From positions 33,791,583 through 33,855,582 of the forward strand of contig NC_086253.1 in NCBI RefSeq assembly GCF_021018805.1: DNA of 64,000 nucleotides, written 5' to 3'. Source of the DNA: Prinia subflava (Eukaryota > Chordata > Aves > Passeriformes > Cisticolidae). The translations under genes and the position numbers were made by a program. The notes beneath the pieces were generated by a model, which saw only the letters and a list, made by a program, of their open reading frames with translations, made no database searches and had not been told where the DNA came from. Of this stretch, positions 58,201-64,000 are shown piece by piece (the stretch's first letter is position 1; the number at the start of each line of letters is the position of its first letter).

Positions 58201-61200
58201 ACAGAACAAGAAGTAAAAAGCAGTAACTCTGGGTATTGTCAACAGAGTCACCTGCATAGTTTAAATCAAGCTTTTCTCTTGGGAACACTTCTAGCAAGGA
58301 ACAAACCCCAAGATTATAAAGGAGTATATCAATGCTATTCAATCAAGTTATATAAACACAAAAATTAACCCAAATCAGACATAGTTTGGCAAATATACCT
58401 TCCTTTCCTGTTTGGCAAATATACCTTCCTTTCCATCTGAAAGTACAAATTATTTCTAAAAAAGGCAGGGCTGATGAACAACTTCTGCTGGTACTGTGTA
58501 ACTGATCATAGGTATATTTAAATTTTTAGTGGAAAGACTTGCATGATTTCTCAAACCTACTGTTTCACAGAAGCTTCATATACACCACTATCTCCAGCTA
58601 CAGACTCATCAGACACAGCAGCAGATACACAAGCTGTTTTCTCCTCAAGCAGATGACCAGCTCTTCTTCTTGGTAAATCACTACCTACAAAAAGGAAAAA
58701 GAATGAAAATTAGTCCAAGACATTAATATTCAGAAAGAGAGATGAGCATAGCCTAGAAAGTTGTCAAATTGAAAGCAGTGACCCTTAGCTGAGTATCACA
58801 GAGTAGTTTTGTTCCATATCATTAAACATTCTGAGACTGTACTGCTGTTACCACATATTCTGGCTACAGATATAACCAGACTGATGAATTTGAAAATGTA
58901 CTGTTATTCCTTCCCAGAGAGACAGACTCCTATGATCACCCTTATGCATTGAGGTAGTTATCCTTCATTAGCAACCCTCCTTTTCCTGATCTTTAAACCC
59001 GTATTTGCCATGTTCACATTCAGCACTGTGGTTACACTGCAGCTACATGCCAAGTGCTTGCCTACTGTTTATTAAATATTCAAAAGTCAGACAGACACCC
59101 TCTCCCCAGTGATATAACTGCGAGAAATAAGATCCTCTCTGGTTTACTATCATCACAAACTTTCTATGCTACAGGCTCTCAGTGACTACTTAGCTTTAAT
59201 CTTCAACTTGCATTCATATGCGAGTGTCATGCCGTGAAGCCCCATTCTGCAGCACAGTAAGATGAGGGCCTGTGCAGTCCTTTTATCTGCCAAGGGGTGA
59301 GGATATTGGTATGCATTATCATCCCCATCTGAATCATGACTTTACATCCTGTTAAGATGTTACAATTTAAGGCTTTAGATTAGATGATTGATTGCTGCAT
59401 TTGTGCTTTTATTTATGGCAGTAGGAATGCTTTTTCCTTGATGATGAAGTGCTCTTTCCCTTCCCCCTCACCATGTGAGGGGTGAAGGTGATGACATGAT
59501 TTATTGATTACCCTTAGGAATTACCACGGCAGCCTGAATTGACTTTGACAATGACAGAGACTGACTGTGGAAGAACTACAAGATATTCCAACTTGGTTTC
59601 TGACAGCAGGGACATGTGCAGAGGAGTAAATATCTCTATGGTTCACCCGTACAGGAAAGTCAGAGACAGCCAGAGAAGCAGGTGAACACTGCATCTAGAG
59701 AGCCAGTGCAGATTACAGGATGATAGGAGATGTACTACCTTCGAGCCTTTGTCTATGCCCAAGTTAAGATTTAGCAGTATTCAGATCTGTAGTCCTGTAA
59801 AAACCTAAGCATGTGGGCTGAAATTTTCCATGCAGGTTAGGGACTCTGGCTGAGTTTGTTCAAACCTTCCCATTCAGCATCACAGCAGTTTCAAGAACGA
59901 AATTGGAGCAGAAACACTGAACAAACCCCAAGTATGTGTCTCACTGTTAATTACTGAAGTCTCACCATGAAGCCCATTTTACTGCGGAAACCAGAGGTAT
60001 TGAAGTGTAATTAGTTAATACCTGGCTATTCAAAATTCAAATACTTGTTTTGGCAGCCTTAATACAAGTTTAAAGACAAATTGTATTATGCATATGGTGC
60101 TACATGAGGAAATATCAGTGTGATGAATTACAGAATGAATTTACATTTTAAAACCATAACTACTTATACAGACTTAAAAGGCAACCTGACAATATCCAGA
60201 ATAAGAGGTCCTCAAAAAGTCAAAAAATGTTAGAGAACCACACAATGCCTTTGAAAATAATGATCTATAGAAATATTTTTTTTAAAAAAAAATCTGATTC
60301 CACATAGCCCAAAGTGTTCCCAGATTCCAAGCCATTTTGAATTCAGTTCTCCAACTATGTGAGCTGTAGCCAGATTGCAAAGACAGACTGAAAATTGTTA
60401 ATTTGGAAAGGATATGCTGCTGAAATACAGGCAGGAAAATTAATTATTGCTGCAATCTTTTATAATATGGCTCTAAAGTAAAATAACCACTGTGCTACAC
60501 TATCCTGAAAGGCAAAGGACAAAAAGACCCCCTCCCCCCACATTCCCTTTCCATGTTTTTTAAGCTTTGCATTTCACAGTTTCAGACCATTAGGACATCA
60601 GTCAATCTCTTGTTCTCCTTCTGCACAGTGAAACAGAGTGGGGCCTCCCAGCTTGTACTAAGCACACCATATCTTTCTCTTCTGGTGCCACATTGCTCTG
60701 GCCAACATTGAAATTACCACAGTACTGCAGTAAGCTAATCTAATTAGACAACAGATCTTACAACAATTCTGTGAGAGAATTAAAAAAAAAGATAGAAGCA
60801 AATTTCTCATTAAAATATATAACTGTGTGAATATTACAAGGCACTTTTATTAAAAATTGGAAAACTCCAAGCATAAGGGTTCAAACTTGGTAACAAATCT
60901 GGACAATGCTCAAGAGCTAGGCCCTATTTATTCTAAAACATCAAACTCCTTAGTTAGCTGCCTCCCTACCGGCTCAGAAATACAGCTGGAAATGCCAGGT
61001 ACTGACCAGGTTTCAAATAGGGCTGCCAGTGCTCAGCACTACTGGAAATCTGTCTCACTCAGTTCTTCCTTGAGAAAACAGAGTGTAACACAAACATGAA
61101 TGGCTTGCAACATACTTGAAAACAATGACACAGAATGACACTAGAAAAGAATAAACGTGCAGAGAGAGCACAATATACTGTCAGCCCTAACAAAAGGCAG

Positions 61201-64000
61201 CAAAGCGAGCACTCTAAGACTAGAGCACAAGCCATCAATTCTTGACTGCTGGGATTTTTGAAATTCTGGCTCTGCCAAAGGTTTTGACAATGTAAGATGA
61301 TTAAGTATGTTGCATGGCTTTTGCTACAGACCAGAAGTGGAACTCATCACATCTTATTCAGCCACATCAAAGTTAAAGTTAACTAGTAACTAAGGATACC
61401 TTGATAACTCACAATCATTGCTCCCTTCTTCTTTAAAGGGAAGAATGCTTTAGGACAAGATGTCTCATTCTTTTGGAAGTTACCCACAGACTGCAGGGGG
61501 AGCTTAGACTCACTTAGCACCTCTTTTCTAACTTGGATAAAACTCTAAAAGCTGTGAAATACATGTTAAAAATGGGGAAGCTCTCACTGTAACTTACGTG
61601 GCATATAGTCTTTCTCAATTCAAAATGAACTGCAGATCTTTCAATGACAGCAGGCTCAAGTAATTAGATACACTTAACACATAATTCTCAGTCCAGAAGT
61701 ATCTTTTACTGAAGATGTCAGAAACAAAGTATCTGATTTCAAGTAATCAAAAAACCAGCAGAGGGTATTTGCTCTATATCCATACATCCTGATAAAACCT
61801 AGGAACACCATGCATCCTCCATGCTTTCAAAATCCAGCTTCAGGTTTTTGTGTTACTGTTTTCGTGACAGATTCCAATACATGAACTTACTTTCTAAAAT
61901 AGCTATTGAAAAATGTGGACAGAATCAGGGTGATGGCAGCTCTCTGCAACCAAAACTAGAAGTTAGGTAACATCCCTCAGAACATGCAAGTGCAGGCTGA
62001 TCAAGATACTCTTCAGTTACACAAGGTACCTCCTCATTTCAAGAGCCAGCTGTTAATTTTCATGTTGCATATACATTTGACATGAGATTTTTTTTTTTTT
62101 TATTACCTGAACTTCCTTCATGTAGAGAAGGCAGAGGCTGCCTAACACTTAGGTCTTTATCATCTGTAGGAATCTGAGATCCTCCTCTGGCTTCAGAATC
62201 CAATAATATTTGGTTCTCACAGAAGCTAATGCCTGCAAAATCACCTGAAAGGTCAGAGTCTTCAAAGTCCGTAGTGAGGTGATGCAGGGGGGAATTCTGA
62301 GCTGACACTGAAAATGCTGCTTCTAAAGGGGAGCCTGGGGGGGACAAGGAGGAGAGTGAGGATCTGGAAGACAATGATGTCACGGATTTGGGAGGTTCAG
62401 TCAATTTGGGATGGTCTGCAGCTGAAGGAGAGTCACTGTAACCCAGTCTCCCATGGGAACTGACCACTTCATTTTCATGAATAGTAGTGATAGGCCCCGA
62501 AGGACTGTAACCAGTTTTTTCTTGCAATATGAAATCAAGTTTGTACTGATAGTCCAAATCTGTAATTTGATCGCCTTGGTTATAGTAGAGATCCGTGGAG
62601 CTGAGCGAGTTTAGTGACCCTCTGCTTGACGTGTTCAGAGATCCCCGGCTGGATGCCAGGGATCCCAAACTGCTCCCTGAAGACACAGATAATGTACTAG
62701 CTGAGAGGCTGCAAAGAAAGCACAAACACATACTGATGTTACTAAACCAGCACAAAACAGAACAAGGAGAGGGAAGCTCGACTGAAACTGCCTTGTAACA
62801 GATTACAACCAAAAGCTGCTTGGGGTGTTATGTTTTTTAAGCACCCATACCTGGCTTAGCTCAGTGTGCCCAACCTGCACACTACCAGGGCAATTTATCC
62901 AGCTTATGGCCACCTGCCTAAACCTTTTCTTCTGGAGAAGACAGTAGATTTGACAGACTGGTCTGGCAATAACAGCAGCCTTCTCAGCTGTTAAATCCCA
63001 TCAGAAACCTGCTCCATTCTGATGTGGGTGCTCGTGTGGTCAATGTTATAGCACAGGGATTCCCAAGATGGAGCTTATGACAGCAGAGGAGTGTGGCCAC
63101 CTCTAGTGCAATTCATGCACCCTACCCTATGCCCAAACACCTGGGAAAGATGCCAGATAGACAACTTAGAGCAGAACTGCTTCCCATCTGTGTGACAGCA
63201 CACACTCCTCGTGCACAGTAAATCCAAACTATATAAATTATGGCAAAGGCCGTAACATGCAATCTTGTCTTGTTAATAACAGGAGACAAGGAGTCCTGCC
63301 AGGCCAGAGAAACTGAGTGTCACTGCCTCAGTTCTTGAGGACTGCTGGGAAAAAATGTCAGGAAAAATAAATCAAGCAGGCCTTCTAAACACTTAAAATA
63401 CATTTACTGAACAATAGGAGAACTATCAACTTAGAAAATTTGCTGAAAATATAAAAGTACACCAGGTTTGCAAGGTGACAAAATGCTTGAAGCCATACAC
63501 TTGCATTTTATTACTTAAACAAATTTTCCTGAGCTTCCAGCTAAGAGAAAAACCTAAGAATGCAGTTGAGACATCCAGGTCCACTACGAAACAGGTTTTA
63601 CATCATGCAGTACAATCTCACCTCCTAAGCTGTGAATGCAAATAGGTAGTTAACTTTGTAGTTTCTTCAAGTTTCTGTACCAACTCTTTTCTTCTCTCCT
63701 CCAATTTTAATCTGCAAAAAGATGTACATATTAGTTCAGGAAAGCATTACAGAATAGGCTAGAACATTTTATAGATAAAAAAGAAACAAAGTGAAGATCC
63801 CTCTTTTTTATCAGGTTGCCAGTGACTAAAATCCAAAATACTGTGTTAGCTCTCGGTCTGATCATAAAACCCCAACTGCTTCAGCAGAGTGACTTGATCT
63901 GCAGAATACCAAGCACTGTAACAAACCTGCTGAGTGTATCAGCAAGTACAGGGTTGGGACATTCACACTGTACCAAGGGGAACATGCACCCAATAAAAGA
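37233..64000 (-). CDS. WWC2: WWC2, 3' two thirds of the gene (spans all exons below)
   Basis: The minus-strand gene is cut by the right edge. Fourteen firm coding exons (63711 down to 37233) join with consistent phases into 782 residues ending -ADDV. A tentative exon lies at the edge. WWC2 is the paralogue of KIBRA/WWC1, a cytosolic scaffold with N-terminal WW domains (outside this window), coiled coils, a C2 domain, an aPKC-interaction region and a C-terminal PDZ ligand. It promotes LATS kinase activity and YAP inhibition in the Hippo pathway. Visible in order are the end of the N-terminal coiled coil, a Ser-rich linker, the conserved [19 protein letters not shown] block, the C2 domain, a variable acidic region, VDKETNT, TFSPG and RSDSDSS phosphosite motifs, [12 protein letters not shown], a C-terminal coiled coil, and ADDV. 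Human WWC2 is about 1,190 residues, so about 400 N-terminal residues are missing. The similarity to WWC2 rather than WWC1 is clear in [15 protein letters not shown] and [14 protein letters not shown]. Confidence 0.97.
37300..39260. other. WWC2 last intron
   Basis: A 2.0-kb intron with acceptor TCTAATTTCAG. No gene or repeat is recognised. A short GC-richer patch lies at about 38970-39110. Confidence 0.8.
39261..39388 (-). CDS. WWC2: WWC2 exon: C-terminal basic/acidic helix
   Basis: This 128-nt exon has acceptor CTTGATACAG and donor GTATGG. It encodes [20 protein letters not shown], then [20 protein letters not shown] and SF, almost identical to the human protein. It ends with two bases of an arginine codon. 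Confidence 0.97.
39478..39559 (+). repeat. Short CR1 LINE tail
   Basis: The plus strand reads cttggcagtgtcaggtttac, then gggctcagtgacattaaagg, then tcttttcaagcctaaatgaa and tctatgataa. This matches the last part of CR1 with its terminal ATTCTATGAT-like end. It lies about 90 nt upstream of a WWC2 acceptor. Confidence 0.85.
39637..39660. repeat. A24 homopolymer
   Basis: Twenty-four uninterrupted adenines on the plus strand (T24 in the WWC2 sense), about 250 nt upstream of the acceptor at 39389. No retrocopy precedes it that I can recognise. Confidence 0.9.
39661..43375. other. WWC2 intron, largest in the window
   Basis: This is part of the 4.9-kb intron between exons 44335-44577 and 39261-39388. 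No gene is recognised in it. A-rich and C/A-rich tracts occur near 43170-43200. Confidence 0.7.
43376..43600 (-). repeat. CR1 LINE 3' fragment in WWC2 intron
   Basis: The plus strand reads gacttggatgggaaggggcc, ctccagaaggtatctactcc and aacctcctgctcacagtagg, then a diverged ...gaatacctccagctg... stretch. This is the reverse complement of the CR1 3' region. It is diverged and interrupted by a T-rich insertion around 43510-43540. Confidence 0.8.
43669..43924 (+). mobile_element. Candidate short LTR (tentative)
   Basis: A 256-bp block richer in CpG than the surrounding intron starts TGTTGG and ends TTACA. It has a TATA-like catatatac near 43771 and an AATAAG near 43854. That order would fit a small retroviral LTR, but no target-site duplication is visible and the family is not recognised. 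Confidence 0.3.
44335..44577 (-). CDS. WWC2: WWC2 exon: aPKC-interaction region and C-terminal coiled coil
   Basis: This 243-nt, phase-0 exon has donor GTATGA. It encodes [16 protein letters not shown], then [17 protein letters not shown], then a leucine-heptad helix ([20 protein letters not shown]) and [28 protein letters not shown] is nearly invariant in WWC proteins and lies in the segment implicated in aPKC binding in KIBRA. The acceptor (AACGACTCAG) has an imperfect pyrimidine tract but gives the only frame matching the family. Confidence 0.96.
44578..45695. other. WWC2 intron
   Basis: A 1.1-kb intron with no recognisable repeat or gene. Confidence 0.8.
45696..45788 (-). CDS. WWC2: WWC2 exon: RSDSDSS motif
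   Basis: This 93-nt, phase-0 exon has acceptor CATTTGGCAG and donor GTACGT. It encodes [20 protein letters not shown] followed by [11 protein letters not shown]. The second serine of SDS corresponds to KIBRA S947, an RSK site. The basic RRSLRVKR tail leads into the aPKC-interaction region. Confidence 0.96.
45789..48289. other. WWC2 intron
   Basis: A 2.5-kb intron with several overlapping short open frames near 46480-47140 on both strands, none with a recognisable motif. No repeat is identified. Confidence 0.75.
48290..48454 (-). CDS. WWC2: WWC2 exon: VDKETNT and TFSPG motifs
   Basis: This 165-nt, phase-0 exon has acceptor TTTTCATAG and donor GTAAGA. It encodes [20 protein letters not shown], then [20 protein letters not shown] and [10 protein letters not shown]. 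The QTFSPG segment corresponds to the KIBRA site carrying RSK (T929) and CDK1 (S931) phosphorylation, and both residues are retained here. Modification in this species is inferred. Confidence 0.96.
48455..50421. other. WWC2 intron
   Basis: A 2.0-kb intron. It contains a GC-richer patch at about 48840-49200, where a 167-codon plus-strand frame is open, but that frame shows no motif and I treat it as chance. Confidence 0.75.
50422..50614 (-). CDS. WWC2: WWC2 exon: variable acidic region
   Basis: This 193-nt exon has acceptor TTCACACAG and donor GTGAAT. It encodes [20 protein letters not shown], then a run of acidic residues ([10 protein letters not shown]), [20 protein letters not shown] and AAVILTL. 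EASDE and PEM.EDGNR-like anchors match human WWC2, but the rest is poorly conserved and probably disordered. Confidence 0.93.
50615..51311. other. WWC2 intron (part beyond the CR1 copy)
   Basis: The remaining intron sequence between the acceptor of the acidic exon and the CR1 fragment. No further feature is seen. Confidence 0.75.
51312..51511 (+). repeat. CR1 LINE 3' fragment in WWC2 intron
   Basis: The plus-strand sequence contains the typical terminal CR1 order: gtgaggcactggaacaggct, then ttcaaggccaggttggatgg, then ggatgatctttaaagatccc, then cttccaacacataccattc, and the tail aatgagtctgtgat. It is antisense to WWC2 and ends 90 nt from the donor of the exon at 51602. Confidence 0.92.
51602..51714 (-). 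CDS. WWC2: WWC2 exon: DAVSALL helix
   Basis: This 113-nt exon encodes [20 protein letters not shown], a helical segment shared by WWC1 and WWC2, and then an acidic Glu-rich tail ending ASEED. The donor GTAAAG splits a tryptophan codon that the next exon completes. Confidence 0.95.
51715..52502. other. WWC2 intron
   Basis: A 788-nt intron with acceptor CTTGTGAGCAG. No repeat is recognised. Confidence 0.8.
52503..52673 (-). CDS. WWC2: WWC2 exon: end of C2 domain
   Basis: This 171-nt, phase-0 exon has acceptor TTTATGCAG and donor GTGAGC. It encodes [20 protein letters not shown] and YNLLPCKQ, which close the C2 domain. A lineage-variable linker rich in K, E, Q and S follows, ending SLDSLDL. 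Confidence 0.96.
52674..54242. other. WWC2 intron
   Basis: A 1.6-kb intron with no recognisable gene or repeat. Plus-strand open frames at 52852-53106 and 53206-53505 lack motifs. Confidence 0.8.
54243..54435 (-). CDS. WWC2: WWC2 exon: C2 domain core
   Basis: This 193-nt exon has acceptor TTTCTGGCAG and donor GTATGT. It encodes [56 protein letters not shown] and RSRREECL. This is the best conserved part of the C2 domain, which in the family binds membrane phosphoinositides. Only scattered conservative changes from human are seen. Confidence 0.97.
54436..57474. other. WWC2 intron
   Basis: A 3.0-kb AT-rich intron. No gene, RNA gene or recognisable repeat was identified. Confidence 0.8.
57475..57561 (-). 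CDS. WWC2: WWC2 exon: C2 domain, early strands
   Basis: This 87-nt exon is separated from the previous one by a very short 83-nt intron. It encodes [20 protein letters not shown] and FSVPLGSK, matching the human C2 stretch around SSF.VII..LRNL.AF. The donor is AAGGT|GTAAGT, leaving two bases of a valine codon. Confidence 0.93.
57645..57725 (-). CDS. WWC2: WWC2 exon: start of C2 domain
   Basis: This 81-nt exon has acceptor TTTTCCTAG and donor GTAAGT. It encodes [14 protein letters not shown], then the C2 entry strand AAQVQIGLR. The sequence before AAQVQ is acidic and variable, while VQIGLR matches the human protein. Confidence 0.94.
57726..58560. other. WWC2 intron with 26-bp tandem duplication
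   Basis: An 835-nt intron. It contains the tandem duplication at 58385-58434 and nothing else that I recognise. Confidence 0.85.
58385..58434. repeat. 26-bp tandem duplication
   Basis: The unit starts tttggcaaatataccttcct at 58385-58410 and is repeated without mismatch over 24 bases at 58411-58434. Identity suggests a recent slippage duplication within a WWC2 intron. Confidence 0.95.
58561..58684 (-). CDS. WWC2: WWC2 exon: conserved [10 protein letters not shown] block
   Basis: This 124-nt exon has acceptor TTTTTGTAG and donor GTAGGT. It encodes [17 protein letters not shown], then [19 protein letters not shown] and SVKQ. The central block is almost invariant between WWC1 and WWC2, which fixes the frame. 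A second AG four bases into the exon would break the frame, so the upstream acceptor is chosen. Confidence 0.96.
58685..62106. other. WWC2 intron
   Basis: A 3.4-kb intron bounded by donor GTAATA and acceptor TTTTTGTAG. It contains a T run at about 62090-62103 and A-rich tracts near 60280 and 60781. There is no recognisable gene or transposon inside. An 80-codon plus-strand open frame at 60857-61099 has no motif. Confidence 0.8.
62107..62708 (-). CDS. WWC2: WWC2 large exon: Ser-rich linker
   Basis: This 602-nt exon encodes about 200 residues. It opens [20 protein letters not shown] and continues with the WWC2-typical [39 protein letters not shown] and [13 protein letters not shown]. Next comes [13 protein letters not shown] followed by [12 protein letters not shown]; the equivalent KIBRA stretch carries mitotic Aurora and CDK1 phosphosites. 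Later DFEDSDLSG and ENQILLDSE match the WWC2 family, and the exon ends at LHEGSS. The donor GTAATA is weak, and reading through it gives a stop soon after. The middle and end of the exon are the parts that differ most from the human protein. Confidence 0.96.
62709..63621. other. WWC2 intron
   Basis: An intron of 913 nt with a clear CTTTCTTTGCAG acceptor. No repeat or gene is recognised in it. Confidence 0.85.
63622..63711 (-). CDS. WWC2: WWC2 exon: end of N-terminal coiled coil
   Basis: This 90-nt exon has acceptor TTTGCAG and donor GTGAGA. It encodes [20 protein letters not shown] followed by TTYLHSQLR, closely matching the WWC family coiled-coil segment LEE..KEL..KLEE.T.LT..LHSQLKSL. It ends with two bases of a serine codon. 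Confidence 0.93.
63927..64000 (-). CDS. WWC2: WWC2 partial exon at window edge (tentative)
   Basis: The minus strand is open to the edge and reads ...[10 protein letters not shown], ending at a GT donor (63926-63925, AG|GTTTGT, a weak match). The phase (two bases, AG) joins exactly with the next exon to give [11 protein letters not shown] possible acceptor (TACAG) inside it would restrict the exon to 63927-63967. I could not confirm the residues before NPVLAD from memory, so the 5' extent is open. Confidence 0.5.

Noticed and set aside
62595..62798. 67-codon plus-strand open frame
   Set aside because: It is antisense to the Ser-rich WWC2 exon.

Overview
The window looks like an AT-rich stretch of a bird chromosome. 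Several CR1 LINE fragments are present, including two with the avian 3' tail motif built on ATTCTATGATTCTATG. There is a solo retroviral LTR, and the genes are vertebrate, with short introns and canonical GT-AG junctions. No prokaryotic operons, CRISPR arrays or rRNA/tRNA genes were found. Sequence alone does not let me place the bird more finely than Aves.

Region by region. Positions 1 to about 31,100 are a long stretch with no coding gene I can support. It holds an old LINE fragment at the left edge (277-430), a 1.3-kb CR1 copy on the minus strand (5951-7290), a short CR1 tail (22111-22212), a 585-bp solo LTR with a perfect 6-bp target duplication (23217-23801), a few microsatellites and one strong 50-nt hairpin (16599-16648). 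At 31278-31931 lies an intact single-exon claudin of the CLDN22/CLDN24 type on the plus strand. About 1.2 kb downstream, at 33145-33748, a second claudin copy of the same type is recognisable from start codon to stop codon but broken by a stop, a deletion and frameshifts.

From 37233 to the right edge the minus strand carries the 3' two thirds of WWC2 (WW and C2 domain containing 2). I resolved 14 coding exons with exact, phase-consistent splice sites, plus a tentative partial exon at the window edge. They encode 782 residues up to the final -ADDV and stop codon, about two thirds of a protein that is roughly 1,190 residues in human. The N-terminal WW domains and most of the first coiled coil lie beyond position 64000. 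The WWC2 introns hold three more CR1 fragments, a 26-bp tandem duplication, a 24-nt A tract and a possible short LTR.

Biology. WWC2 and its paralogue KIBRA/WWC1 are cytoplasmic scaffolds that promote Hippo signalling (LATS-YAP) and cell polarity. The claudin is a four-pass tight-junction membrane protein. The order WWC2 followed by oppositely oriented CLDN22/CLDN24 matches the arrangement known in mammals, so this is a conserved synteny block. The main lineage-specific event visible is the decay of the WWC2-proximal claudin. I found no convincing new molecular system; the less explained signals are listed as findings with modest scores.
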